A stretch of 64,000 nucleotides of DNA from Kribbella sp. VKM Ac-2569 (GTDB taxonomy: Bacteria; Actinomycetota; Actinomycetes; Propionibacteriales; Kribbellaceae): contig NZ_SGXJ01000005.1 in NCBI RefSeq assembly GCF_004216905.1, positions 310,001 through 374,000 of the forward strand. Direction: 5' to 3'. Shown piece after piece: positions 17,007-27,900 of this stretch. The notes below the pieces were generated by a model, which saw only the letters and a program-made list of their open reading frames with translations, did no database searches and had not been told where the DNA came from. Within the stretch, counting starts at the first letter, position 1. Each line of letters starts with the position of its first letter. A program made the position numbers and the translations under genes.

Positions 17007-18419
17007 TTACTGTTCGGCCAATTGGGCGGCAGCCGACAGGGGGATCTGCAGCCAGCTCGGGCGGTTGCGGGCCTCGTACAGCGTTTCGTAGATGACCTTG
17101 TCCGCGAGGAACGCGTTCAGCAGCACGCTCTGCTGGCGCGGATCGCTGCCCGCCGCCTCGGCGTACCCGTCGCAGAAAGCCTGCTGGTTGCGGTTCACCC
17201 ACTCCGCCGCGCGGTACGCGATCTGCTGATCGCCCTGGTGATCGGCCAGCAGCGACCGGGCCGCGTAGTCGAACGAGCGCAGCATCCCGGCGATGTCCTT
17301 CACCTCGGTGTCCAGCGCCCGCCGCTCGACCAGTGACTTGGCCGGCTCGCCCTCGAAGTCGATCAGCTTCCAGCCGTCGATGGTCCGCAGCACCTGACCG
17401 AGATGGAAGTCGCCGTGGATCCGCTGCACCGTCACCGGCTGGTTGTACGCCGCCAGCGCGTCGAACGCCCGCGCCAGTCCGTCGGCGTACGGCGCGAGCT
17501 CCGGAATCGCAGCAGCGGCCTTGTCGAGGCGGCGGCGCATCGCGTTCGCGTGCTCGACCACCTTGGCCGGCTCCCAGACGTCGGTACCGAGCGCCTTCGC
17601 GAGCTCGGAGTGCACCTGCGCCGTGCTCGCGCCGAGCCGGTGCGACTCGGCCGCGAAGTCACCGCCGACCTCCTCGGCGTGCAGGTCGGCCTCGGCGTAC
17701 AGGTCCCGCACCGACGAGGTCGCGAACGTCCAGCCGTCGGTCGCGTTCTTCTGGAACGCCGTCATCATCGCCAGCTCACCGCTGTCCGTGCCGCCGCCCG
17801 CGCGCGGCCACCGACCACGCGCGGACCCCAGCACCTCCGGGACCAGATCGGACCCGGACTCGGTGAGCGCCGACTCGATCTCGACCCCGGGATTGCTCCC
17901 GGGCTCGAGGCGGCGGAACACCTTCAGCAGCGCGACGTCGCTGAACACCAGCGACGTGTTGCTCTGCTCGACCGTGAGGACCAGCGACTGCGCGTCCTCC
18001 GGCACCTCGATCGAGCCCTCCGGAGCCTGGACGGGATGGAACTCCAACCCGTCCAGCTGCCGTCCGTGCGTGAGCCCGTCCAGCCAGTACGGCGTCGCTT
18101 CCTTGTCGTGCAACGCGTCGTACACCCAGACGTCGGTGTCGCCGAGGTCCGGTTCGGTCCACTCACCGACCAGCGCGTGGCCGAGGTTCTCGACCGGCGC
18201 GCGGTGGTAGCTGAGCGGCAGCTGGTACACCCGGATCGGGGATTCCGCTCCGGGTGGCCCCGCACAGTAGACGAACCCGATCCGGACCGCGGGCCAGGCG
18301 TCCGCGTCGGAAAGCCACGTCGAGGTGGCCACCGCTTCGACGTGAACGTCGTGTCCCTTCTCGCCGAACCACCTCTGGCTCGCGCAGAAGGACTGGACCT
18401 GGTCCAGATGGGAAGTCAC
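17007..18419 (-). CDS. pep2: Maltokinase (Mak/Pep2)
   Basis: 470 aa. It phosphorylates maltose with ATP to give maltose 1-phosphate, the GlgE substrate. The N-terminal maltokinase cap is evident in FCASQRWFGEKG and the kinase part has RIHGDFHLGQVL (catalytic Asp) and LIDFEGEPAKSL (metal-binding Asp). Its GTG start abuts the treS stop (TAAGTG, zero spacing), so translation is coupled to treS. TreS and Pep2 are known to form a complex in mycobacteria, and some actinobacteria have them fused; here they are separate adjacent genes. Confidence 0.95.
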   Translation of the reverse strand: MTSHLDQVQSFCASQRWFGEKGHDVHVEAVATSTWLSDADAWPAVRIGFVYCAGPPGAESPIRVYQLPLSYHRAPVENLGHALVGEWTEPDLGDTDVWVYDALHDKEATPYWLDGLTHGRQLDGLEFHPVQAPEGSIEVPEDAQSLVLTVEQSNTSLVFSDVALLKVFRRLEPGSNPGVEIESALTESGSDLVPEVLGSARGRWPRAGGGTDSGELAMMTAFQKNATDGWTFATSSVRDLYAEADLHAEEVGGDFAAESHRLGASTAQVHSELAKALGTDVWEPAKVVEHANAMRRRLDKAAAAIPELAPYADGLARAFDALAAYNQPVTVQRIHGDFHLGQVLRTIDGWKLIDFEGEPAKSLVERRALDTEVKDIAGMLRSFDYAARSLLADHQGDQQIAYRAAEWVNRNQQAFCDGYAEAAGSDPRQQSVLLNAFLADKVIYETLYEARNRPSWLQIPLSAAAQLAEQ

Positions 18420-20129
<1,710 letters not shown>

Positions 20130-20399
20130 GCTCACCTCCATCGGGTGTCATCAAACCTTAGGACCCGTACCCCGTTCGGGCGCACCTAAAAGGGGAGGGC
20201 AGTGCGTTGCGCCCGGACAACTCCCGGGAGTACAGCGGTGATGTGGTGACGCCGTCGGCCGGACGGGTCCGCAAGGCGTTCCGCACAGTCTGGCGGCCCT
20301 TTGCCAGTACAAGCAAATAGGGCTCGCGATCCGGCTGTACTGCGATTCGATGACGGCAGTTGCGACGGGCTTCGGCGCGGTCGGTTCACCGCGGCAGGA

Positions 20400-20651
20400 T
20401 CACCGCCGCGGTGACCGCTCGTCACGCTGTTTCGCGGTCTGCTGGGCTGGACCACTGCGACCACCACCACGCCGGTACCGCCGCAACAGACCCCGGACGT
20501 TCACCGACTGCAGGCCTGGGTACGCCTCGTCTGCATTGACGTTCCGCCCCTCCTGCCCTTCCCCCGGAAGAATGACGGCGTCCGGCGTCAGTACGTCGTC
20601 CGGCCCCTGGGTGCCAGGACCGGGGTCGCTCCGGGACAGCTCCTCGCCCAT
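20400..20651 (-). CDS. Small basic hypothetical protein (83 aa) in the arf operon tail
   Basis: 83 aa from ATG 20651 with an excellent RBS (GAAGGAGG, 7 bp spacing) located just after the stop of the HicB-like gene upstream, so it is very probably translated. The N-terminal half is Asp/Gly/Pro-rich and acidic; the C-terminal half is strongly basic (RGLLRRYRRGGGRSG, QRDERSPRR). No family recognised, no membrane segment or signal peptide. The charge split and low complexity suggest disorder. Confidence 0.55.
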   Translation of the reverse strand: MGEELSRSDPGPGTQGPDDVLTPDAVILPGEGQEGRNVNADEAYPGLQSVNVRGLLRRYRRGGGRSGPAQQTAKQRDERSPRR

Positions 20652-20668
20652 CAGCCGGCCTCCTTCTC

Positions 20669-20878
20669 TCAGTCGGTCTCAACCGTGACGGTCAGCTGAT
20701 CGGGTATGCCGGTCTCCGCGACCAGGAGCGCGATCGCTTCCCGGAGGTCGGCGATCGCGGCGTCGCGGGTATCGCCTTCGCCGTTCGCGAACGCTTCCGA
20801 GCTCAGCGCCGCCGCGGCGCACCAGGCGCCGTTCTCGTCCTGTACGACGGTGAAGGGCACAGTGATGTCGCGCTGCAC
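20669..20878 (-). CDS. HicB-like small protein, copy 2
   Basis: 69 aa from GTG 20878, preceded by AGGAGG. It resembles the HicB antitoxin fold (partial RNase H-like): PFTVVQDENGAWCAAAAL, then GEGDTRDAAIADLREAIALL, the counterpart of HicB's GDTxEEAxxNAxEAI segment. It has no C-terminal DNA-binding domain, and no HicA toxin is adjacent. It is about half identical by eye to the 71-aa protein upstream, indicating tandem duplication. A true antitoxin role is doubtful without a toxin. Confidence 0.65.
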   Translation of the reverse strand: MQRDITVPFTVVQDENGAWCAAAALSSEAFANGEGDTRDAAIADLREAIALLVAETGIPDQLTVTVETD

Positions 20879-20927
20879 TCCGCCTCCTGGTGACTCGGTG
20901 TTGCCGAAATCGTAGGACTGTTGTGGG

Positions 20928-21143
20928 TCAGTTGTCCGGGACGTCGACGTCGACGACGAGCTGCTCGGGGGCGCCGGAATCGGCTACTACGCGGGCGATC
21001 TGGAAGCGGAGGTCGTCGAGGGAGGCCTCGCGGGTCTCGCCCTCGCCGGAGACGAAGATGTCCGGGGTGAGCGCGGCCTCGGCGATCCAGGTGCCGTCCT
21101 CGTCCTGGCCGACGATGAAGGGAAGGTGGAGCTGGCGTCGCAC
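20928..21143 (-). CDS. HicB-like small protein, copy 1
   Basis: 71 aa from GTG 21143 with GGGAGA upstream. It has the motif layout of copy 2: PFIVGQDEDGTWIAEAAL and SGEGETREASLDDLRFQIA, ending in an acidic tail. It begins 27 bp after arfC, so arfABC and the two HicB-like genes are likely one transcript. There is no HicA partner. Function unknown; candidates are an orphan HicB-fold regulator or binding protein. Confidence 0.65.
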   Translation of the reverse strand: MRRQLHLPFIVGQDEDGTWIAEAALTPDIFVSGEGETREASLDDLRFQIARVVADSGAPEQLVVDVDVPDN

Positions 21144-21170
21144 GGTCTCTCCCTGGGTGATTCGCGCGGG

Positions 21171-21779
21171 TCAGTCGCGCGGGTCCGCGGCCTTGCGCGG
21201 ACGGCGGGTGTACTTGGTGAAGCCGGCCCGCTCGGCGTCGGCCTCGGTGCGGAACCAGACCTCGGGCTTGGTGCGGCCGTAGTACGGCGAATCGGGCGTG
21301 TGGAACAGCATCGACCCCGCGTTCCCCTTGATCGTGAACCCGTCCGGCGGGCCTTGATGCGGCACCGCGTCGGCCGACCCCTCGCCGTACCGCCCAGCTG
21401 GTACGTCGGTTGGCGCGTCCGGAGCCGTGTCAGCAGTCGGCTGGATGTGGTCGAACAACGTCGCCTCCCCACCCATCAACTGCGAAAACACCGGCTGCTC
21501 AACCTCCCCACGCGAACCTGCAGGAGCTGCAGGAGCTGGCGCGGCTGTGGGAGGTGCCGGAGCTGCCGGAGCGGGCTCGGGCGCCGGGCTCGGCTGGGCC
21601 GGCGCGGCTGTCGGTGCCGGAGTGGCTCGCTTGGCGGGCGGCGCGGCTGGTGTTGGGGGAGCGAGGGTGGGGATTGCGGGGGCGGGGCGGCGGCGGTCGA
21701 GGAGGACCCAGGTGATGCCTGCGCCTACGACGAACGCGAGGAGGGAGCCCAGCCAGTTGTCTCGTAGTAGCCAGCTCAT
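21171..21779 (-). CDS. arfC: ArfC-like channel accessory protein, sunset-domain variant
   Basis: 202 aa. An N-terminal membrane anchor (SLLAFVVGAGITWVLL) is followed by a long Pro/Ala-rich linker (about residues 30-95) and a C-terminal sunset-like domain (GFTIKGNAGSMLFHTP, PYYGRTKPEVWFRTEADAER). In Mycobacterium ArfC accompanies the OmpA-family protein ArfA and the small ArfB in an operon linked to ammonia release and acid adaptation. The start ATG overlaps the arfB stop (TGATG). Homology to the variant form is from family resemblance; the acid-response role is inferred. Confidence 0.75.
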   Translation of the reverse strand: MSWLLRDNWLGSLLAFVVGAGITWVLLDRRRPAPAIPTLAPPTPAAPPAKRATPAPTAAPAQPSPAPEPAPAAPAPPTAAPAPAAPAGSRGEVEQPVFSQLMGGEATLFDHIQPTADTAPDAPTDVPAGRYGEGSADAVPHQGPPDGFTIKGNAGSMLFHTPDSPYYGRTKPEVWFRTEADAERAGFTKYTRRPRKAADPRD

Positions 21780-21895
21780 CAGCGTGCTCCTCCAGCCGAG
21801 TGGCGGACGAGTCTGTGCACCAGCCAGGCGGCCGCGCTTCCCAGTACGAACGCGACCAGCAGCAGAATCCAGGTCTCGGCGATCAGCCAGCTCAT
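21779..21895 (-). CDS. arfB: ArfB-like small membrane protein
   Basis: Only 38 aa. A single transmembrane helix (WILLLVAFVLGSAAAWLVHR) is followed by a short basic tail. Its ATG overlaps the arfA stop as ATGA, and its stop overlaps the arfC start as TGATG, so all three are translationally coupled. The N-terminus MSWLIAETWIL resembles the N-terminus of ArfC (MSWLLRDNWLG), suggesting that the two anchors are related. Size and position match mycobacterial ArfB. Confidence 0.75.
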   Translation of the reverse strand: MSWLIAETWILLLVAFVLGSAAAWLVHRLVRHSAGGAR

Positions 21896-22998
21896 TCGTT
21901 CCCCTGCACTACTCGGATCTCGGCGCGGCGGTTCGCGACCCGCCCGGCGCCGGTGGCGTTGGATGCGATCGGGAACGCCTCGCCGTACCCGTGCGCGAGG
22001 ATCCGGTCCGCACCGATCCCCAGCCGCACCAGTTCGGCCTTCAGCGCGGCGGCCCGGCGCTCGGACAGCGGCAGGCTGGTCGCGGGCGATCCCAGGTCGT
22101 CGGTGTGACCCGCCACCTCGACGCGCACCGTCGTACACGACTTGAGGACGGCGGCGGCCTTCACCACGGCGGGCTTCGACGCGTCGTTCACGATCGACGT
22201 CCCGGACAGGAAGTTGATCGGGTACTGCCGGCTGAACTGGGCCAGCCGGCTCGGGAAGGTACGGCACGGCTCGCTGACCGCGCTCTTCGGCGGCGCCGGG
22301 ACCGCCAGCTCGTCCGCGATCACCGCGCCCGGAACGGCAGTCGCAGCGGCCCGGCCGATCGTCGCCTTGGTCGCCTGGTCCGGTACCTGACCGGACAACG
22401 TCACGGTCTGCCCGTCGTACCGCACCGAGGCGTCACCACCGCCGATCGCCAGCGCCCGCAGCAGCGCGGACACCGTCGACGCGTCGGCGAGCCCGTTCGC
22501 GGCGTCGATCGTCGTGCGGTCGTCGTACTCACGGTCCTCGCCGAGCACCTGCTCGACCTCGGCGGCGATCGCGTCTTTGACCGCCTGGCTCCGCACCGGC
22601 GCCTGGACCCGGATCGACCGATCCGTCCGCCCGACCTCGAACGCCGGTACGTCGGACTGCGGCGGCGTACTGCTGCTCGTCGGAGCAGGTGTCGGCGTGG
22701 TGCCGGTCGCCTGCCCGTTCACGAGCTCGACCGAGCGCACGCCGTCGACGCCGGAGACAACCTCGCGGACCACCGCCGGATCGACTCCGGACGGTACGGT
22801 GACGCGCGCGTTCCGGCCGTCGAAGTCGACGCCGCCGGCCTCGATACCGCGTGCTTTCAGGGCGGCCGTGGTGCGTTCGCGGAGGTCGTCCTCGGTGGTG
22901 CCGGCCCTGGCGGGAATCAGCACAGCCGTCAGCAGTACAGGGACTGCGAGGGCCGCGAGCAACCAGATGACGAGCGGCCGTCGAACGAGACCGGGCAC
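21892..22998 (-). CDS. arfA: OmpA-family channel-forming protein ArfA (OmpATb-like)
   Basis: 368 aa from GTG 22998, preceded by GGAGG. One N-terminal transmembrane anchor (PLVIWLLAALAVPVLLTAVL), two BON-like regions (about residues 40-95 and 120-230), and a C-terminal OmpA peptidoglycan-associating domain with VEVAGHTDDLGS and GRVANRRAEIRVV. This is the layout of M. tuberculosis ArfA/OmpATb (Rv0899), whose operon is needed for ammonia secretion in acid. The gene is divergent from a winged-helix regulator at 23237 with 238 bp between. Confidence 0.8.
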   Translation of the reverse strand: MPGLVRRPLVIWLLAALAVPVLLTAVLIPARAGTTEDDLRERTTAALKARGIEAGGVDFDGRNARVTVPSGVDPAVVREVVSGVDGVRSVELVNGQATGTTPTPAPTSSSTPPQSDVPAFEVGRTDRSIRVQAPVRSQAVKDAIAAEVEQVLGEDREYDDRTTIDAANGLADASTVSALLRALAIGGGDASVRYDGQTVTLSGQVPDQATKATIGRAAATAVPGAVIADELAVPAPPKSAVSEPCRTFPSRLAQFSRQYPINFLSGTSIVNDASKPAVVKAAAVLKSCTTVRVEVAGHTDDLGSPATSLPLSERRAAALKAELVRLGIGADRILAHGYGEAFPIASNATGAGRVANRRAEIRVVQGNE

Positions 22999-23090
22999 TG
23001 TTCCTCCGTGGATGCGGTCAGAGTGACCGTGCGCGAGGAGACTACTCCGCTTGGCGGGCCGATCGCACACCTGTCCGGGGAGCGTCGCGA

Positions 23091-23110
23091 GGTTTTGCCA
23101 AGGTTTGCCT
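23091..23110 (+). promoter_or_regulatory. Tandem GGTTTTGCCA/AGGTTTGCCT direct repeat
   Basis: Two similar decamers are directly repeated at 10-bp spacing in the arfA/winged-helix intergenic region. A closely similar pair occurs on the minus strand at 29583-29567, between the paralogous regulator and the subtilase gene. OmpR-type winged-helix proteins commonly bind direct repeats at 10-11 bp spacing, so these are candidate sites for the two paralogs. Confidence 0.4.
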
Positions 23111-23129
23111 GTCCTGTCTCGGACAGGAC
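23111..23129. promoter_or_regulatory. Perfect dyad GTCCTGTC-TCG-GACAGGAC
   Basis: Arms of 8 bp separated by 3 bp, immediately after the tandem TTTGCC motif and upstream of both divergent genes. A further GTCCTGTC half-site occurs near 23193. It could be an operator or a small hairpin; no binding protein can be named. Confidence 0.35.
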
Positions 23130-23236
23130 GCATATGTGCCAGCCCGGCGGGCGGCGAATCGCTTGACTTAGTTCGCGCCGTGAACCGTACTTAGGTCCTG
23201 TCTGGGGAGGCCGGTTCGACTGGGAGGGGCGAGCTT

Positions 23237-23794
23237 GTGATGCCGATCGAGAGGCCGTCCGATTCGTCATTGATCATCGGGGTGGCCGCGTCCACGGCCG
23301 AACGAGTACACCTGGCCCGCCTGCTGGGCGGAGCCGACGCGCTGCTCCTGGTCTCGAACGCCGACCAGGCCCGCGCATTCCTGGAGCTGACCGGCGTCAC
23401 GGTCGCCCCGAGCGCGGCGATCAGTGCGGCAGGCGGCGTACCGGATGTGCCGACCGTGGCGGCTGGCGAGCGCCGGATACAGGCGGTGCGTGAACCCGAG
23501 CCGGTCGCCGAGCTGCGCCTGGACGTCCACCGCCGGGTGGTCCGCTGGAAGGACCGCGAGATGCCGCTGACCCGGCTCGAGCACGACTTCCTGCACTGCC
23601 TGGTAGCGGAACCCGGCCGGGTCTGGACGTACCAGCGCCTGCACCACGCCGTCTGGGGCAACGAACACCTCGGCCACGGCTCGCACATCCACTCGGTCGT
23701 CAAACGCCTCCGCCAAAAACTCACCAACCTCGGCGCCACAGTAACCATCCACGCCGTCCGAGGCGTCGGCTTCCACCTCCTCCCCACCACCTGA
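23237..23794 (+). CDS. Orphan OmpR-type winged-helix regulator, paralog 1
   Basis: 185 aa. The C-terminal domain (about 100-183) is a Trans_reg_C winged helix: LTRLEHDFLHCLVAEPGRVW, HSVVKRLRQKL, and VRGVGFHL. The N-terminal domain (about 10-60, GVAASTAERVHLARLL and LLVSNADQARAFL) lacks the acidic pocket and phospho-acceptor of a response-regulator receiver and is not a family I recognise. Starts GTG 23237 or ATG 23240 follow GGGAGGGG. A paralog with the same two-domain form is at 29631. It faces arfA divergently. Confidence 0.8.
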   Translation: MMPIERPSDSSLIIGVAASTAERVHLARLLGGADALLLVSNADQARAFLELTGVTVAPSAAISAAGGVPDVPTVAAGERRIQAVREPEPVAELRLDVHRRVVRWKDREMPLTRLEHDFLHCLVAEPGRVWTYQRLHHAVWGNEHLGHGSHIHSVVKRLRQKLTNLGATVTIHAVRGVGFHLLPTT

Positions 23795-23821
23795 CCGGTT
23801 CGTAGTGGGGAATCCAGCTGG

Positions 23822-24796
23822 TCAGTTCAGGTTCGCTGCATTACCCAACCCGATCGGGCACTCGGGGCCGCATGCGGTGGGGAGGCCGGGCCAGCCGCGG
23901 GCGCGGAGGACCGTGGCGACCTGGACTGCAGCACCGCACGGATCACTCACGATCTGGTAACCGAACCGAAGGGTCGCCTTCGCCGCCATCAGCGCCGTGT
24001 TGTCCCTGGTCATATCGCGCCAGCGGGAGCGGGCGTCCTCATGTCCGGTACGACCGTCCAGCTCGACGATCAGGTCGTAGTCGTACTCCGTGTCGCGATA
24101 GACCACACCGTCCTCGCCGGCTACCCGAACCTGTCGCCTGGCGGCCGGAAGCCCGTGCGCTCGTTCGACCTTGCGTAGGTAGAAGAGCTCCAGGAACGAC
24201 TGGACTCCGTCCGCGGCGTCACGCAGTACCTGGACGAGGAGGCCGTGCCGGGGGAGCTGCTGCATCCGGGCCAACTCGGCGAGCAGACGTTGTGGCGTCG
24301 TACGACGTTGACGACATACGTCGAGCACGAGCGCCGCCGCATCGTCCGGCCGGGACCGTCGACTCGCGACCGTCAGGACAGCGACTTCGAGCCGGACCAT
24401 GGGCGGCTCCCGCGATCCGAGCACCCGGTCAGCGAAGTCGCGAGTTCGAGTGATGACAACTCCGGCCTCACCGCGCAACCTGCGCCGGTGCGGTATCTCC
24501 AGCTGGATCACCTCGCTCTGCGCCCGGTCGATCCCGTACTGCCGAAGCGCCGTTTCGCCGGCCAGCGCGGCCTCCGGCCCGTACGCCAGCCACGCGGCCC
24601 ACAGCCGCGTCTCCCAGGGCACCGGCCCGGAGAAATGCACGTATGCCCCGCGATAGAGCCGCTGAATACGTCCCGCCCGGCTCCTCGCCGCGAGCGACCG
24701 GTCTGACATCCCCGACGCGTTCGCCTGTGCCCGGCTGAACGCACCCAGTTGCCGCCGCAAAACCTCTTCGAATTCCCGTTCCACCTCCAAGAACAT
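23822..24796 (-). CDS. AbiEi-like N-terminal domain protein with DUF559-like endonuclease fold
   Basis: 324 aa from ATG 24796 (GGGGAT upstream); the open frame continues upstream but without coding character. The N-terminus (LGAFSRAQANASGMSDRSL, RIQRLYRGAYVHFSG) matches the AbiEi antitoxin-type wHTH domain found in many actinobacterial proteins. The C-terminus (about 225-320) has the Vsr/DUF559-like pattern YDYDLIVELDGRTGHEDARSRW followed by RDNTALMAAKATLRFGYQIV. No AbiEii toxin is adjacent, so it is not an evident toxin-antitoxin pair. This family is abundant in actinobacteria; function is unproven. Confidence 0.75.
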   Translation of the reverse strand: MFLEVEREFEEVLRRQLGAFSRAQANASGMSDRSLAARSRAGRIQRLYRGAYVHFSGPVPWETRLWAAWLAYGPEAALAGETALRQYGIDRAQSEVIQLEIPHRRRLRGEAGVVITRTRDFADRVLGSREPPMVRLEVAVLTVASRRSRPDDAAALVLDVCRQRRTTPQRLLAELARMQQLPRHGLLVQVLRDAADGVQSFLELFYLRKVERAHGLPAARRQVRVAGEDGVVYRDTEYDYDLIVELDGRTGHEDARSRWRDMTRDNTALMAAKATLRFGYQIVSDPCGAAVQVATVLRARGWPGLPTACGPECPIGLGNAANLN

Positions 24797-24912
24797 GCAC
24801 CGATCCCCACCACCAAACGCCCCCCAACCTCCCTCCTGTGCATAACTCCAGAGGACGGGGAGTCCTACCTGTCGTCCCAGGTGCGGTGGATTCCCCACCC
24901 CCTCGCAAAAGG

Positions 24913-24949
24913 GCTCGGCCCCCGGGCCAGAGTGGTCCGGGGGCCGAGC
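24913..24949 (-). terminator. Rho-independent terminator of the subtilase gene
   Basis: Perfect 13-bp stem GCTCGGCCCCCGG/CCGGGGGCCGAGC with an 11-nt loop. Read on the minus strand it lies just after the peptidase stop and is followed by CCCTTTTGC, a short T run. Confidence 0.8.
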
Positions 24950-24961
24950 TTTGCTGCTTGG

Positions 24962-27900
24962 TTACTTGATTGACTTCAGGGCGAAGTCTTCGGTGACGGG
25001 GGTGCCGGCGACCAGCTTGGTGGTGCGGGTCTGGGGCTTGTAGCCGTCCTTCGCGGCGATCAGGGTGAGCGGGTTGTTGCGACGGTCGAGCCAGTAGGCG
25101 TACTTACCGTCCTTGTCGGTGATGAAGGTGTAGGACTGGGCCCACGAGTCCACCTGCACGATCGCACCCGGGAGGGCGGCGGAGGCGCCGGACGAGCTGA
25201 CGCCCGTGACGGTGCCCTGCAGCTTGCTCCAGGTGGTGGGCGGGGTGACGTTCATCGTCACGCCGACCGGAGCGACCGTGTAGGGGGTGTTCTCGCCGAT
25301 CGTCACGGCACCGCTGTAGGTGCCGGGCTGGTCGACGCTCGCGGAGAGCGTGACCTTGACGGTCGCCGACTGTCCCGGGGCCAGGGTGACCTCGGTCTGG
25401 TCGATGGACAGCCAGCTCACGTCCGCCGACGACTCGGAGCAGTCCTCGAGACCCGGCAGAGCCTCACTGTCCACAGTCGCGTTGAAGCTGCCGGACGAGC
25501 CGCCGATCTTGTAGAAGCCACACGCCGCACCACCGCGGTACCGCGGCAGGTTGGCGTTCGGCAGCGCGGTCCAGCTCTCGGACGACGGGTCGTACGAGAA
25601 CCCGGCGTTGGTGACCGCACCGGCCTGGACACCGCCGACGATCAGCAGCTTCCCGCCCGCGACGGCGTACGACGCCGCCCAGTGGTCGGCCGGAGCGTCC
25701 GCGATCGCGGTCCAGGAGTCGGCTCCCGGGTCGTAGACGTACGCCGCCTTCAGCGAGTTCGTGCCGTCGTTACCACCGGCGCAGTACAGCTTGCCGTCGA
25801 TGGCACCGCAGGACGCGAACGCGACCGACTGCGGGTAGTTCGCCAGCGTCTCCCAGGCGTTCGCCGATGCGTCGTACCGGACGACCGTGTTGCTCATCGG
25901 CAGACAGCCGGCGGTGGTGCACCCGCCGACGGCGTACAGCTTGCCGTCGAGCACGGCCTGACCGGCCGCGGCCCGCGGGGCCGGGTTGGCGGCCAGTGCG
26001 GTCCAGGCGTTGGCGGCCGGGTCGTAGGACCAGGTCTCCGGCGCCGGGCCGGACGGTCCCCAGCCGGAGCTGGCGATGATCTTGCCGCCGATCACACCGA
26101 CGCTGATGGCGTTGCGAGCACCCGGCAGCGGGGCGATCGCGGTCCAGGCAAGTGTCGCCGGGTCGTACACGTAGCTGTTCCCGGTCGACGCACTACCGTT
26201 GCCACCGGCAATCGAGTAGGTCTTGCCCTCGAGGCTGACCACCCGGTTGTCCATCACGGACGCGGGGTAGTCGGCGATGTCGGCCCACGGAGCCGCCATC
26301 GGCTTCGCGGCGGCCGGCGCGGCGCCGGTCTTGCCGGTCAGCATCCGGGCGAACGAGGTGTCCACGGCGAGCCGCTGCAGCGGTGCGCCGGGCCCGTTCT
26401 CCACCTGGGCCTTGGTCGTCGTGCTGCCGTTCGCATTCTGCAGGACGAAACCGCTGTCCTTCTCACCGAACTTCACGTCGACGTCCGCGCCGCCGGTGTT
26501 CGTGACGTTGAACGACTTGGTCACCTTGCCGGTCGGCAGCTTCAGGTTGCCGGTGACAGTGCCCGGCGTGACGGCCAGCTGGCCGGCCTTGAGTGTGTAG
26601 TCGGCCGCGGTCGTCCAGTCGGCCTCGACCCCGACGGTCGCGGTCGAGCTGACGTAGTTGCCGGCCTTGGCGGTGAAGCTCTGGTTGCCGTCCGCGGACG
26701 AGTAGAGCCAGTAGAACCCGTCGTTCAGACCGGTGTCCTCGGGCGTTGCCACGGTGGTCGCGGACTCGCTGCTGCCGTCACGCGTGACGACGGCACCGTT
26801 CACGAAGCCGCTCGTGTTGGCGTCCTTGACGTTGCCGACGACGATGCCGCCGCCGGTCGGCACACAGCTGATCTGGCTGCCGACGAGGACGTTGTCGACC
26901 TCCCACCACCATTCGTACGACGCGTTGTAGTAGTGGAACCGCACCTGGACCGCGGACTTGCCGGCCGCCTGCGGAATCGCGATCTCCTTGACGCCACGCG
27001 CGTCGACGGACTGCGTGAGCACGTTGCTCCAGGTGGCGCCGCCGTCGATCGACAGGTCGACGTCGCCCTTCTCACCGCCGAGGTAGTTCAGGTCCTGGTT
27101 GAACCGGATCACCGGAGCGGTGACCGAGGTCAGGTCCACGACCGGGCTGACCAGCGACGTGTCCTGCGACCCGCCACCGCCGTACTTGTCACTGTCGATG
27201 ACGGCGAACTTGCCGCTGCCGCCGGCCAGGTTGCCCCGGTTGCCCGGGTCGTCGAACTTCCAGACCTGACCGTTGCCCTTGTTGTCGACGACGGTCCAGC
27301 CGCTCGGCGCGGCACCGGAGTCGAAGGTCTCGTAGACGCCGTCCGAGCCCCACTTGTAACCGGGCGCGGTGGTGCACGAGGTGCCGTCGGCCGGTACGGC
27401 GATGTTCTGCGTCAGGTTGCCGCTGCCGACCGTGATCGGCTGGCTGATGGCCTGGTAGCCCGGGTACTTCGACTCGACCTTGAGCGAATACGCCGCACCG
27501 GACGGGACCTTGAGGCTGTACCGGCCGTTGCTCGGGGTCGTGTAGTCGAACACGCCACCCGGGCCCTCGACCGACACCTTCGCGTACAGCGGCCAACCGT
27601 GGCCGGAGCCGTCCGTGACGGTGCCGCCGACGCTCACCTGCGGAGTGCTGACCAGAGCGAAGTTCTTCGTGGTGGTCTGACCGGTGGTGATGGTGGCGGT
27701 GGCGGTCTGCGTCGCGTAACCGAACGATGCGACAGTCAGGTTGTAGTCGCCGGCCGGCAGCACGGAAGAGAACGTTCCGTTGCTGCTGGTGGTCAGCGTC
27801 TTGTCCGGCTGGCCGTCCGCCTTCACCGTCACGCTGGCGCCGGCGAGAGCAGCACCACCGGTGGCGGCGGTGACGGTGCCGGAGAGCGTGCCGGTGTCGC

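Noticed and set aside
14735..17095. 786-residue open frame opposite glgB
   Set aside because: Antisense shadow in a very GC-rich gene; glgB has intact catalytic motifs and codon bias on the minus strand.
18393..18407. CTGGACC-T-GGTCCAG palindrome in pep2
   Set aside because: It lies within coding sequence and differs from the FadR-like sites; most likely chance in GC-rich codons.
20186..20470. 94-residue frame upstream of treS
   Set aside because: It overlaps the better-supported 83-aa gene, which has a strong RBS and operon position.
20669..21143. Complete HicAB toxin-antitoxin system
   Set aside because: Two HicB-like proteins but no HicA-like toxin in either flank.
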